Origin: Roseburia faecis
Lineage (GTDB): Bacteria; Bacillota; Clostridia; Lachnospirales; Lachnospiraceae
Assembly (NCBI RefSeq): GCF_001406815.1
Contig: NZ_CVRR01000006.1
Coordinates: forward strand, 31,397-95,396
Length of the DNA stretch: 64,000 nt
Direction of reading: 5' to 3'
Position numbers and translations under genes: made by a program. This document shows positions 44,985 through 53,636 of the stretch, piece by piece (position 1 is the stretch's first letter; each line of letters opens with the position of its first letter). Below the pieces are notes generated by a model that did not search any database, had not been told where the DNA came from, and saw only the letters and a list, made by a program, of their open reading frames with translations.

Positions 44985-45971
44985 CTATCTCATGCAGATA
45001 TAAATCACATAAACCACATATAAAACCAGCATCACAATACCTTCTTTTCTGCTGATTTTTTCTTTTGTCCATGCAAATCCCCAGATCAACAGGCTCAAAA
45101 CAATCAAAATCATAATATCTATGATGTTTTCCATCAAAAACGGCATCGGACTGATAACTCCCGCCAGACCAAGTACAAACAGAATATTAAAAATATTAGA
45201 GCCTATGGCATTTCCAAGTGCCATATCCACTTCATTTTTGCGAGCTGCAACAACAGATGTCACAAGTTCCGGAAGCGAGGTTCCAATTGAAACAATGGTC
45301 AGTCCTACCAGCGTCTGGCTCATTCCAATTTTTAATGCAATATTGCTGGCACTGTCTACAACGACATCCCCGCCAATCACAATACCAGCTACACCAACCA
45401 CAAGGAACAACAGGCTTTTTGGCATCGACATTACTTTCTGTGCCTCTGCCGCTTCCGTTTCTTCGCTTTGCAGATGTCCGCCTTCTTTTCCTGCTTTCAG
45501 AGCCATACGAATCATGGTTCCGATAAATATTGCAAAAAATACCAGAAAGACTGCACTGTCAAAACGTCCCTGCTTCATTCCCACACCACCGAGTATCATA
45601 AGCAGCAACGCTGCAAACACGGAATATGGGAAATCACGTTTCAATGTAGCTTTCTGTACGGCAACCGGAGTCATTATGGCACAAAAACCGATGACCACCA
45701 TCATATTAAAAATATTAGACCCGACCACATTACTGATTGCCAGCGTATTCTTATGCTGGATTGCTGCAACAACGGAAACCGCAGTCTCCGGAAGTGAAGT
45801 TCCCATGGCAACAATGGTCAGTCCAATAATGATAGCCGGAACATGAAACCGTTTTGCAATACTGGAACTTCCCTCCACAAAAACATCTGCCCCTTTGACC
45901 AGGAAGAAAAATCCTGCGATCAAAAAAACAATTGCCAGCGGCATGGAACATGTTGAAATAAATTCTGTCAT
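44985..45971 (-). CDS. Calcium/sodium (CaCA family) antiporter, YrbG type
   Basis: A 328-residue membrane antiporter with two inverted halves, each carrying the alpha-repeat: VEGSSSIAKRFHVPAIIIGLTIVAMGTSLPETAVSVVAAI and VDSASNIALKIGMSQTLVGLTIVSIGTSLPELVTSVVAA, followed by NVVGSNIFN and NAIGSNIFN. These bind Ca2+/Na+. It starts 30 bp after mntP, so it is probably controlled by the same yybP-ykoY riboswitch; related antiporters are known partners of that riboswitch class. Confidence 0.93.
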   Translation of the reverse strand: MTEFISTCSMPLAIVFLIAGFFFLVKGADVFVEGSSSIAKRFHVPAIIIGLTIVAMGTSLPETAVSVVAAIQHKNTLAISNVVGSNIFNMMVVIGFCAIMTPVAVQKATLKRDFPYSVFAALLLMILGGVGMKQGRFDSAVFLVFFAIFIGTMIRMALKAGKEGGHLQSEETEAAEAQKVMSMPKSLLFLVVGVAGIVIGGDVVVDSASNIALKIGMSQTLVGLTIVSIGTSLPELVTSVVAARKNEVDMALGNAIGSNIFNILFVLGLAGVISPMPFLMENIIDIMILIVLSLLIWGFAWTKEKISRKEGIVMLVLYVVYVIYICMR

Positions 45972-46001
45972 ATCTTTTCCCTCTTTCTGTAAAATAATGT
46001 G

Positions 46002-46577
46002 TTAAAAGGCAATAATGCCCAAGTGCTCCAATAGTATTTTCAAGCCAATAAGTATGAGGATTACCCCACCTGCAATCTCTGCTTTTCTTTTGTAGCGGGT
46101 GCCGAAAAAATTACCGACAACCACTCCGATGACCGATAATACAAATGTCGTGCATCCGATAATCAGACAGGCTTCCATGATGGATACATTTAAAAAGGCA
46201 AATGTAATACCGACTGCAAGTGCATCGATACTGGTTGCAACTGCAAGAAGCAGCATTTCTTTGTGATCCAGCGGCAGATCTTTTGCTCCAATTTCCTGCA
46301 CGTCTTTGTCACGAACCGCTTCAATCACCATCTTGCCACCGATAAACAGCAACAGGAAAAAGGCGATCCAGTGATCGACCGAAGTAATGTATTTCTGAAA
46401 ACGGATTCCCAGTGCCCAGCCGAGAAACGGCATCAGTGCCTGAAATCCTCCGAAATACAATCCAATCAGAAATGCGTGTTTTTTGTTGATTTTTTCCATG
46501 CCAAGACCCTTGCAGACGGATACCGCAAATGCATCCATCGAGAGTCCGACACCAATCAAAAATAACTCGATTACCAT
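46002..46577 (-). CDS. mntP: MntP, manganese efflux pump
   Basis: A 191-residue six-segment membrane protein that exports Mn2+. The MntP halves are visible: LIGVGLSMDAFAVSVCKGLGM (7-27) and LLLAVATSIDALAVGITFAFLN (about 109-130), each with the conserved Asp of the SxDAxAV motif. A yybP-ykoY riboswitch precedes it, matching the Mn2+-induced control known for mntP. Confidence 0.95.
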   Translation of the reverse strand: MVIELFLIGVGLSMDAFAVSVCKGLGMEKINKKHAFLIGLYFGGFQALMPFLGWALGIRFQKYITSVDHWIAFFLLLFIGGKMVIEAVRDKDVQEIGAKDLPLDHKEMLLLAVATSIDALAVGITFAFLNVSIMEACLIIGCTTFVLSVIGVVVGNFFGTRYKRKAEIAGGVILILIGLKILLEHLGIIAF

Positions 46578-46639
46578 TCTTATGTTCTCCTTTTGTGAGG
46601 GGATTCATACCTTGCGCTTCTGTCCTTATATATCAAAAA

Positions 46640-46781
46640 GAGACCCAATGTACACCAGCGAAAACCGCGACTGCAGCCACGTTTTTCCGGTGCACATGAG
46701 TCTCATTCTTTAAGGCTTGCCAGGTCCAAATGACCGGTATGTTGACAAGTCACACAATGTGCGAACTACTCCCTCACATAC
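46640..46781 (-). ncRNA. yybP-ykoY manganese riboswitch with terminator
   Basis: The minus-strand leader begins GAGGGAGTAG (about 46766-46775) and carries GTCAACATACC, GACCTGGCAAGCC and AATGAGACT, the conserved pieces of the yybP-ykoY class. The 3' part forms a long hairpin, GAGACTCATGTGCACC with GGTGTACATTGGGTCTC, ending at 46640 and followed by TTTTTG, so it looks like a transcriptional on-switch in Mn2+. It lies 63 bp before mntP. Confidence 0.85.
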
Positions 46782-46802
46782 TTTTGTCTATGAATTAGGT
46801 AA

Positions 46803-46832
46803 ACTATAACAAACGGCCTTTGAGTTAGTCAA
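46803..46832 (-). promoter_or_regulatory. Promoter of the mntP riboswitch transcript
   Basis: Minus strand TTGACT (46827-46832), 18-bp spacer, TATAGT (46803-46808), just before the riboswitch 5' end. Confidence 0.65.
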
Positions 46833-46842
46833 TACGAACTTC

Positions 46843-48069
46843 TTATTTACTGATGACTTTTGCAAACTTCTTCTTACCACGCTTTACGACCTTTCCTTCT
46901 CCGGCAAACTCGTCGAGCATGTAACTGGTACTGATGTCTGTAACTTTCTCACCGTCCACAGAGACTCCACCCTGCTGTACGGCACGACGTGCATCGGAAC
47001 GACTCTCACACAGAGAAGCCTTTACAAGAACTGCCATGATATCGAGCTTGTCATTGTACAGATCATCTGCAGTCACTTCAACCGTCGGCATATGTGCAGA
47101 AACCCCGCCGCCTGCAAACAGTGCATGGGATGCCTCTTTGGCTTTCTTTGCCTCTTCCTCACCGTGTACCAGTTTGGTCAGCTCATAAGCGAGAATCTCT
47201 TTTGCTTCATTCAGCTTGGCACCTTCCCATTTGTCCATCTCATCGATCTGCTCCAATGGCAGGAAGGTCAGCATGCGGATGCACTTTAACACATCGGAAT
47301 CTGCCACATTTCTCCAGTACTGGAAGAAGTCAAACGGAGAAGTCTTGTTCGGATCAAGCCATACGGCACCGGACTGTGTTTTTCCCATCTTCTTTCCCTC
47401 AGAGTTTAAAAGCAGATTGATCGTCATGGCATAAGCATCTTTTCCAAGCTTCCGGCGGATCAGTTCCGTACCACCGAGCATGTTGCTCCACTGGTCATCT
47501 CCACCGAATTCCATGTTACATCCATATTTCTGGTACAGTGTGTAGAAATCGTAACTCTGCATAATCATGTAATTAAACTCCAGAAAGCTTAATCCTTTTT
47601 CCATACGCTGCTTGTAACATTCTGCTGTCAGCATGCGGTTTACGGAAAAATGTGCACCAACATCACGCAGTACATCAATGTAGTTTAAATCCATCAGCCA
47701 GTCGGCATTGTTTACCAGCATTGCCTTGCCTTCCCCGAAATCGATGAAACGGCTCATCTGCTTTTTAAAACAGTCTACGTTGTGCTGAATGGTTTCTGGT
47801 GTCATCATCTGACGCATATCGGTACGTCCGGATGGATCACCGATCATGGCTGTACCACCGCCGATCAGCGCGATTGGCTTGTTTCCTGCCATCTGCAGAC
47901 GTTTCATCAGACACAGTGCCATAAAATGTCCCACATGCAGACTGTCAGCTGTCGGGTCAAAACCGATATAAAATACTGCTTTTCCATTGTTGATGAGTTC
48001 CTTGATTTCTTCCTCGTCGGTTACCTGTGCGATCAGACCGCGGGCAACCAGTTCGTCGTAAAGTGTCAT
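46843..48069 (-). CDS. tyrS: Tyrosyl-tRNA synthetase
   Basis: The 408-residue class I enzyme charges tRNA-Tyr. HIGH-type HVGH (45-48), tyrosine-binding region YNYMIMQSYDFYTLYQKYGC, GGDDQWSN, KMSKS-type KMGKTQ (about 233-238) and a C-terminal S4 domain (LVKASLCESRSDARRAVQQGGVSVDGEKV). A T-box leader precedes it, so expression rises when tRNA-Tyr is uncharged. Confidence 0.96.
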   Translation of the reverse strand: MTLYDELVARGLIAQVTDEEEIKELINNGKAVFYIGFDPTADSLHVGHFMALCLMKRLQMAGNKPIALIGGGTAMIGDPSGRTDMRQMMTPETIQHNVDCFKKQMSRFIDFGEGKAMLVNNADWLMDLNYIDVLRDVGAHFSVNRMLTAECYKQRMEKGLSFLEFNYMIMQSYDFYTLYQKYGCNMEFGGDDQWSNMLGGTELIRRKLGKDAYAMTINLLLNSEGKKMGKTQSGAVWLDPNKTSPFDFFQYWRNVADSDVLKCIRMLTFLPLEQIDEMDKWEGAKLNEAKEILAYELTKLVHGEEEAKKAKEASHALFAGGGVSAHMPTVEVTADDLYNDKLDIMAVLVKASLCESRSDARRAVQQGGVSVDGEKVTDISTSYMLDEFAGEGKVVKRGKKKFAKVISK

Positions 48070-48149
48070 TGGGTTTCCTCCTGTAATTTAACTTTTTTGA
48101 TTTTTCTGGGGCTTTATGTCCCTTTGCTCCATATCTATAAAAATCCAAA

Positions 48150-48562
48150 TAAAAATCCCCTCGTCCTAATTATAAGGACGAGGGGGATCTCTCGTGTTAC
48201 CACCTTAATTCGCATGCTGTTCACACAGCCTGCCTCCGCGAGTGCAGCTACACTCCAGTGCGTCTAACGGGCACTACTCCGTTACAGCCTACTTGCCTGC
48301 GCGTTCGGTGTAAAGCTCAGGGATGTATTCCCTGCGGTAAGGGGGGACCCAGCCTGCTGGGGGGATTCCTTATCGCCCGGTTTATGTTTGTTCCATAAGC
48401 CGTGGCAGGGGGGACCCAGCTTGCTGGGGGGATTCCTTATCGCCCGGTTTATGGTTGTTCCATAAATCCATCTGTGCTTTCCGTGTGCCTCTCATCTACC
48501 GGCTGCTTTCTGTTCGTTCCACACATTGGTACTTGTTCCCATCTTCGCTTGTATTCTATAAT
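48150..48562 (-). ncRNA. T-box leader of tyrS
   Basis: The leader ends in the T-box AATTAAGGTGGTAACACG (48193-48210) and a terminator AGGGG-type stem, CCCCCTCGTCC with AGGACGAGGGG (48157-48185), then ATTTTTAT. A plausible UAC tyrosine specifier lies in GAATACATCCC (TAC at 48325-48327). Uncharged tRNA-Tyr would stabilise the antiterminator. The 5' half contains a 67-bp tandem duplication (separate entry), which is not part of ordinary T-box architecture. Confidence 0.9.
48341..48465 (-). repeat. 67-bp tandem duplication inside the tyrS T-box leader
   Basis: Two copies of a 58-bp unit (48341-48398 and 48408-48465, period 67) differ at two or three bases. On the transcript each unit has a small hairpin TTATGG-loop-CATAA, the segment ACCGGGCGATAAGG and a C/G-rich hairpin CCCAGC/GCTGGG flanked by runs of C. 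Confidence 0.92.
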
Positions 48563-48568
48563 TATATT

Positions 48569-48597
48569 ATTATAGAAAGACAATCACAGTTTGTCAA
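48569..48597 (-). promoter_or_regulatory. Promoter of the tyrS leader
   Basis: Minus strand TTGACA (48592-48597), 17-bp spacer, TATAAT (48569-48574), a near-consensus sigma-A promoter directly after the M56 gene stop. Confidence 0.85.
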
Positions 48598-48604
48598 ACA
48601 ATTT

Positions 48605-50431
48605 TTACTTGCCTTCTTTCGCTTCTGCCGGAACCCAGATTCCCTCTTTCCCCCATGGCTGGATCATAGACAAATACCGCTTCTGTCCATCCTTTAAAAA
48701 TGTAATCTGTATACCGACCTGTGTTTTATCTGCAGATTCAGATTCTTTTTCCACGGAAACAAGCTTTTTATCCGACGATAAATTCAAAAGCTGCCGGGCT
48801 GCATCTGTCGGCTCAAGCAATGCACCAATTGGAACCATATTCTTATTCAGCACTTCACCCATACCGTTTATACAGTAGTCCATCTGTGTATCGCTGATTC
48901 CCTGCGCATATGCTGTATCAAACTCATCTGCAGATGCAATTCCATCCGTTTTAGCATCCGGACCGTCAGCAAACTGATTGATTTTTTCCTGTGTAATCTG
49001 AAATTGACCATTTTCCTGTGCATAATGGATATTCTCTATCCACACGCTCACATGCGGATCTGATGACTCCACATAATACAAAATCTCTGCAGTCTGTTCT
49101 TCCGTATTGATTTCATGCAGCCAGTAGCCATCCATTTCTTCTCCGGTTCCACCAAAGAAACTGCCAAAGGCTCCCCATGGCCATGGACTCGACCAGCCAA
49201 ATGACGGTGTATCTCCATCCATCCACAAAATATGTATTTTCTCTAAATTCGACTGTACCTCTTTGGATGTCATCTGCACAATTTTTTCTGTATCCCGGTC
49301 GCAAAATGCCTGTGCCCATTCCCTGATATTCTGCTCTATTATCGCAGCTCCTGCATTTTCCTGCACTGGCTGCTGTGTACTATCCACTTTCTCGGTTGTA
49401 TGCTCTGTTTTTGTCTCCGACGGTTTCTGGTTTGTCAGACAACTTACTGCCACAAGTGCAACCAAAACGGTTGCAATCGCAGCCACCCAGGTATGTGGTT
49501 TTTTAAAATTCAACACGTTCTTAATTCTCCTTCCTGCATCTGCCTCTCCAAACGCAACCGGGGCAAATGAATACGGATGCCGCTCCATCGCAAAAGCAAG
49601 TAAGGATGCGCTGTATCCTTTTTTAATCTGATTTCCAAACTGCGCAAGTACGGCCTCATCACAACTCATCTCCATGTCTCTTGTCATATAGAAAAAGGCA
49701 ATCCATGCCAATGGATTCCACCAGTATACAGCCAAAAGTACGAATGCAATCAGCTTCCATAAAGAATCATGTCTGCGAATGTGCCAGCTCTCATGCGCAA
49801 GGATGTACTGCTGTTCCTCCTCTTTCATCCGAAACGGAATATAAATCTGCGGGCAGAAAATTCCCAGTACAAACGGTGATGGAATACAGTCACATTCCCA
49901 GATCTTTATGGTCCGCCGGACGTTTCCAGATGTTTCATTTACGGTTAAACGTACTGCTGTCCGTACCATACTGCGGCATTTGATATAGGAATACATTCCA
50001 TATCCTAAAAATAAAAATATCCCGATCAGCCAGACAAAAAACAACACCGCACAAATTTTCTGTGAGGTCGTCATAGCTCCTGTCAAACCAGCTTCAGAAG
50101 CTGCATCCCCTGTCACACGTGAACCGGCAGATATCTGCGTCACATTCTGTACTGCCGTTTGCGCATGCACTCCAGATACTCCTGTGTAGTGTGCAATCTC
50201 ACTCATTTGTGATCTGCTTTTTACCAGACGAAACAGATTAAACAAACTCCATCCTGATGCAATGGGCAAATCAAATAACATACGGATTCCAACAATTGCC
50301 CACAATGCATAGGAATATTTTTTGGGACATTTCCGCAAAAGCGCGCGCACTGCAAACACCGCGAGAATTACAACCGCCACCATGCCATTCCGCTGCAGAA
50401 ATGCCAGAAAAATTACACTTGCCTTCTCCAT
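48605..50431 (-). CDS. M56-family (BlaR1/MecR1-like) membrane metallopeptidase
   Basis: A 608-residue protein. The N-terminal half (about 1-310) is the M56 domain with membrane segments, the zinc motif HESWH in YILAHESWHIRRHDSLWK (about 216-233) and the downstream MEMSCDEAVLAQFG. After another membrane segment (AAIATVLVALVAVSCLTNQ, about 315-335) a large extracytoplasmic domain (340-608) follows that is not a penicillin-binding sensor; it resembles generic ligand domains of Lachnospiraceae M56 proteins. It should cleave the BlaI-type repressor encoded just upstream in response to an unknown signal. The start lies 9 bp from the repressor stop. Confidence 0.9.
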   Translation of the reverse strand: MEKASVIFLAFLQRNGMVAVVILAVFAVRALLRKCPKKYSYALWAIVGIRMLFDLPIASGWSLFNLFRLVKSRSQMSEIAHYTGVSGVHAQTAVQNVTQISAGSRVTGDAASEAGLTGAMTTSQKICAVLFFVWLIGIFLFLGYGMYSYIKCRSMVRTAVRLTVNETSGNVRRTIKIWECDCIPSPFVLGIFCPQIYIPFRMKEEEQQYILAHESWHIRRHDSLWKLIAFVLLAVYWWNPLAWIAFFYMTRDMEMSCDEAVLAQFGNQIKKGYSASLLAFAMERHPYSFAPVAFGEADAGRRIKNVLNFKKPHTWVAAIATVLVALVAVSCLTNQKPSETKTEHTTEKVDSTQQPVQENAGAAIIEQNIREWAQAFCDRDTEKIVQMTSKEVQSNLEKIHILWMDGDTPSFGWSSPWPWGAFGSFFGGTGEEMDGYWLHEINTEEQTAEILYYVESSDPHVSVWIENIHYAQENGQFQITQEKINQFADGPDAKTDGIASADEFDTAYAQGISDTQMDYCINGMGEVLNKNMVPIGALLEPTDAARQLLNLSSDKKLVSVEKESESADKTQVGIQITFLKDGQKRYLSMIQPWGKEGIWVPAEAKEGK

Positions 50432-50440
50432 TCTCTGCCC

Positions 50441-50803
50441 CTACCCTTCTTTATGCTCGTCGATCATTTTCTTGAGCAGCTTTGCTTCTTTTTTGGAAAT
50501 TTTCTTTCCTCCAAGAAATGCTGTGATAAACCCTGGCAGTGATCCGTCAAATGTGCGATCCACAAAATACCGGGATTCCTCTGCCTGCACCTGTTCCTTT
50601 GGAATTAAAACAGAAACCGTTGCATCCTCATTGGCAATGTATCCTTTTTCACACATTTTCCGTACAACCGTATAAGTCGTGGATTTTTTCCAGCCAAGCT
50701 GTTCCTGACATAACTTTACAAGTTCCCCGGAGTTGACGGGGGCATGCTCCCATACGACACACATAAACCGGTAATCACTGTCACATAATTTTATATATTC
50801 CAT
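50441..50803 (-). CDS. BlaI/MecI/CopY-family repressor
   Basis: A 120-residue winged-helix repressor: LCDSDYRFMCVVWEHAPVNSGELVKLCQEQLGWKKSTTYTVVRKMCEKGYIANEDATVSVLIPKEQ, then a C-terminal dimerisation helix region (FVDRTFDGSLPGFITAFLGGKKISKKEAKLLKKMIDEH). The start at 50803 follows GGAGGAG. Paired with the M56 peptidase as a signal-dependent proteolysis switch; a palindrome lies in its promoter. Confidence 0.93.
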   Translation of the reverse strand: MEYIKLCDSDYRFMCVVWEHAPVNSGELVKLCQEQLGWKKSTTYTVVRKMCEKGYIANEDATVSVLIPKEQVQAEESRYFVDRTFDGSLPGFITAFLGGKKISKKEAKLLKKMIDEHKEG

Positions 50804-50844
50804 CTTTTTCTCCTCCATAGGTTTATAGCTATCAACCTGTCTTC

Positions 50845-50873
50845 AGTTTATTCTTATAAACCTCAAATGTCAA
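50845..50873 (-). promoter_or_regulatory. Promoter and operator of the BlaI-M56 pair
   Basis: Minus strand TTGACA (50868-50873), 17-bp spacer, TAAACT (50845-50850). A perfect inverted pair GTTTAT/ATAAAC (50846-50861) lies over the -10 and spacer, and further TTTATA words flank it. This fits repression by the BlaI-type protein. Confidence 0.75.
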
Positions 50874-51016
50874 GGTCTATTTTTATAAACTGCGAGAAAT
50901 GTCAGAAAAATACGATGGAAAATGTTTGAACTCACCTTTTTAAAAAGTTATAATAAACGCAAAAGGCGATTGTGAAATCGCCCAAAATAAATAACTCAAA
51001 AGGAGGACATGTTATC

Positions 51017-51691
51017 GTGGAAAAAGTACGTTACATGATTTCCGATGCCGCCGCACTGGCCGGTGTGGAAACCCATGTGTTACGTTACTGGGAAGAAGAA
51101 CTCGACCTGACCATCCCGCGAAACGAGATGGGACATCGATACTATACACGAGAAAACATACAGGAATTTCAAAAAATCAAAGAACTAAAAGAAAAAGGAT
51201 ATCAGCTAAAAGCAATCCGCATGATATTACATAATAAAAACCCCGAAGATGCCGGTGTTTCCGTGCCGGATTCTGCAGCACCTGGTCCATTGCCCGCATG
51301 TAACCGGGAACATCATCCCACAGCTGCAGCCAAACCGGATCGACAGAACGCAGATAAAACCAACCTGCCTGTAAATACCCTTTCCGCAGAAGAACGCATG
51401 GCACAATTTCGGGAGTTGATGAGTGACATTGTAGGGCACGCAATCGCACAGAATAACGAAGCTCTCACACTCGATATCAGCAAAGAAATCCGTGAAACCG
51501 TCCTGAAAGAAATGAACTATCTCATCCGGGAACAAAACGATATGACGGAGGAACGCTACCGCCAGTTAAGTGCAGAAATTCGTGGAAAATTGCAGAAAAA
51601 ACATACCTTATTTTCCAAAAAGGAAAAGGTTCCCAAAATGAAAACATCAAAAAAAGAAAAGAACCGGAAAAATGTATTAAATCCGGTCTGA
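51017..51691 (+). CDS. MerR-family regulator with C-terminal coiled coil
   Basis: A 224-residue protein with an N-terminal MerR-type winged helix (VRYMISDAAALAGVETHVLRYWEEELDLTIPRNEMGHRYYTRENIQEFQKIKELKEKGYQLKAIRMIL). The rest is a proline-rich linker and a helical, basic C-terminus ending KMKTSKKEKNRKN. No effector-binding domain or metal site is evident. A GTG start at 51017 is chosen because AAAAGGAGG lies ten bases upstream; the ATG at 50972 is upstream of that site. Function unknown. Confidence 0.85.
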   Translation: MEKVRYMISDAAALAGVETHVLRYWEEELDLTIPRNEMGHRYYTRENIQEFQKIKELKEKGYQLKAIRMILHNKNPEDAGVSVPDSAAPGPLPACNREHHPTAAAKPDRQNADKTNLPVNTLSAEERMAQFRELMSDIVGHAIAQNNEALTLDISKEIRETVLKEMNYLIREQNDMTEERYRQLSAEIRGKLQKKHTLFSKKEKVPKMKTSKKEKNRKNVLNPV

Positions 51692-51781
51692 TTGATTTCA
51701 GCATTGACCTGACATTAAACGGTTCCATATATAAAATAAAACAAGCCTGCGGAAGGATTGCCATAGAAAAGTTAATACAAA

Positions 51782-51819
51782 GAAACGCCAAAACCGACAT
51801 TTGCCGGAATTGGCGTTTC
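51782..51819. terminator. Terminator between the MerR and RelA/SpoT-like genes
   Basis: GAAACGCCAA (51782-51791) pairs with TTGGCGTTTC (51810-51819), flanked by T-rich and A-rich bases, serving the two convergent genes. Confidence 0.75.
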
Positions 51820-51848
51820 TTATATTAGGGACTTATTTTACAGCTCCT

Positions 51849-52838
51849 TTAATCAATCATATCATTCTGGAATTTTGATAAATGCTCATACGGCAAAATC
51901 AGCCGCCCCCGAAAAAGACCACATCCATCATTCATAAGGCTATTATTCACTGCCGTAAACATATTTACATCTACCCCTGACAGATCAAGATCCTGTAACA
52001 ATCTACAACGCTCATAAGCCTCGTCAAAATAAATACAGCCGCCTTGTAAAATCGCATCTCTCCGTCCTCTGGAAGTTTCCTGTTTTTTTTCATAAAATAA
52101 ATGATTCGCTACTCCAATTTCTGCAATATCATCCATCTCTTTTGTTCTAAGCTGCATTTCCATATAACACCGGGCACTGTTGTCAAAAAACGTTATATGA
52201 AGCGAACGATATGAATTTGTACTTTCCCCATCAATATAATCCCTGTAATATGGGCGCACAGCATCATCCAATAGTAAAGAATTACTTCTTTTAACCCCAC
52301 CTGTCGGCTCTGCCGTAAATCCACGTTCTTCCAAAAATTGTGGCAATACATTGGCAATCCGATATAAATACCTGATCTCTTCCTTCTTGCGATCCTGTTT
52401 TTGTTTCATATGACACCGTGGCATGGAAATCACAATACGGTACGCGATCAAATCGCGAAAACAGTTCAAACGCTCCTTGATTTCTGGCACAGACGGATAT
52501 GATCCATTCTTTTCATAATAATCGTATATGTATTCCACAATATATCCATTAAACTTTCCCTCTGCGCGAATCAACGACTTAATTCGTCCCTTGAAAGTAA
52601 AAGATAAATATGGATATTCCTGTGCCATATATTTATAAAACTCACGAATCTTCTGCGATTGCGAAGTCAGGAAATCATTGTGTTCCAAAAGTTCCATAAT
52701 CTGTATCAAAAAGTCACAATGCACTAAATCCACTTCATTATGTTTCTGTACCGCCGAAATACGTAAATCCGCTATGTATTTTTTTAAAATGCGAAGAACT
52801 GTATCCCCCGAATATAAGTAATCATTCAATGTAATCAT
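51849..52838 (-). CDS. RelA/SpoT-like (p)ppGpp synthetase-domain protein
   Basis: A 329-residue protein that carries a divergent RelA/SpoT synthetase domain: FTFKGRIKSLIRAEGKF (substrate-binding basic region, about 85-95), LNCFRDLIAYRIVISMP (acidic D in the ATP/Mg site), YRDYIDGESTNSYRSLHITF and YMEMQLRTKEMDDIAEIGVANHLFYE with the catalytic Glu in MEMQLRT. No hydrolase, TGS or ACT domain, so it is like a small alarmone synthetase but longer, with an extra N-terminal helical region. Activity is inferred only. It follows the coiled-coil gene on the same strand. Confidence 0.8.
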   Translation of the reverse strand: MITLNDYLYSGDTVLRILKKYIADLRISAVQKHNEVDLVHCDFLIQIMELLEHNDFLTSQSQKIREFYKYMAQEYPYLSFTFKGRIKSLIRAEGKFNGYIVEYIYDYYEKNGSYPSVPEIKERLNCFRDLIAYRIVISMPRCHMKQKQDRKKEEIRYLYRIANVLPQFLEERGFTAEPTGGVKRSNSLLLDDAVRPYYRDYIDGESTNSYRSLHITFFDNSARCYMEMQLRTKEMDDIAEIGVANHLFYEKKQETSRGRRDAILQGGCIYFDEAYERCRLLQDLDLSGVDVNMFTAVNNSLMNDGCGLFRGRLILPYEHLSKFQNDMID

Positions 52839-52850
52839 ATTTTCCCCATC

Positions 52851-52880
52851 CTAAAAAGTCGCGGTGCCGAGGCACCGCGA
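52851..52880 (-). terminator. Terminator of the coiled-coil gene
   Basis: TCGCGGTGCC (52859-52868) and GGCACCGCGA (52871-52880) form a perfect ten-base stem with a two-base centre, followed on the minus strand by CTTTTT. It separates the coiled-coil gene from the RelA/SpoT-like gene 13 bp further on. Confidence 0.85.
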
Positions 52881-52889
52881 TCCGCAAGA

Positions 52890-53636
52890 TTATGTAATTG
52901 CAAGCTGATGTTTTACTTTACTCATATCAGATTCTAACACCGTCACGCGAATGGCAAGCAATTCTTTTTCATCATCTACTTTGCGTGCTTCCCTCAAATT
53001 ACGCACTAAATCACAATGCCCTTCTGCAATCCGTCTGATATTTACATTTGTTTCATTTTCAATTACCAATTCCAAACCGGTAACCTTTTCATCCAGTACC
53101 GTAAACTTCTGATCCAATACCGTAAACTTCTGATCCAATACCGTTACCTTTTCATCCAGTACCGTAAACTTCTGATCTAGTTCCGTTACCTTTTCATCCA
53201 GCTCCGTTACCTTCTGTTCCACTCCGGCTACTCTCTGATCCAGTTCCGTCACCTTCTGTTCCAGCTTCGTTACTTTCTGTTCCACTCCGGCTACTCTCTG
53301 ATCCAGTTCCGTCACCTTCTGTTCCAGCTTCGTTACTTTCTGTTCCACGCTGGCTACTCTCTGATCCAGTTCCGTTACCTTCTGTTCCAGCTTCGTTACT
53401 TTCTGTTCCACTCCGGCTACTCTCTGATCCAGTTCCGTTACTTTCTGTTCCACGCTGGCTACTCTCTGATCCAGTTCCGTTACTTTCTGTTCCACACTGG
53501 CTACTCTCTGTTTTATTTCAGACATTCCACTTTTGAGTTCCCTGACATCACTCTCCAGTAAATCAAGCCTTGTGTATACAGGTTCAAATTTCTGATCTAA
53601 CAACTGTGATAAAATCACAATATCTTCCTGTGTCAT
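52890..53636 (-). CDS. Repeat-built coiled-coil protein
   Basis: A 248-residue protein. Residues about 1-45 (MTQEDIVILSQLLDQKFEPVYTRLDLLESD) are followed by heptads of the type VEQKVTELDQRVAG and VLDQKFTVLDEKVT from about 50 to 190, then a non-repetitive helical end (ELVIENETNVNIRRIAEGHCDLVRNL). In the DNA the marker GGCTACTCTCTG recurs at 53226, 53289, 53352, 53415, 53457 and 53499, so units are 63, 63, 63, 42 and 42 bp, all multiples of 21 bp. The start at 53636 has GGAGGTG. Likely a trimeric or dimeric rod; partner unknown. Confidence 0.85.
   Translation of the reverse strand: MTQEDIVILSQLLDQKFEPVYTRLDLLESDVRELKSGMSEIKQRVASVEQKVTELDQRVASVEQKVTELDQRVAGVEQKVTKLEQKVTELDQRVASVEQKVTKLEQKVTELDQRVAGVEQKVTKLEQKVTELDQRVAGVEQKVTELDEKVTELDQKFTVLDEKVTVLDQKFTVLDQKFTVLDEKVTGLELVIENETNVNIRRIAEGHCDLVRNLREARKVDDEKELLAIRVTVLESDMSKVKHQLAIT

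Noticed and set aside
53220..53520. Regular DNA repeats considered as a CRISPR array
   Set aside because: The repeats are coding, in heptad register, and there are no unique spacers or cas genes.
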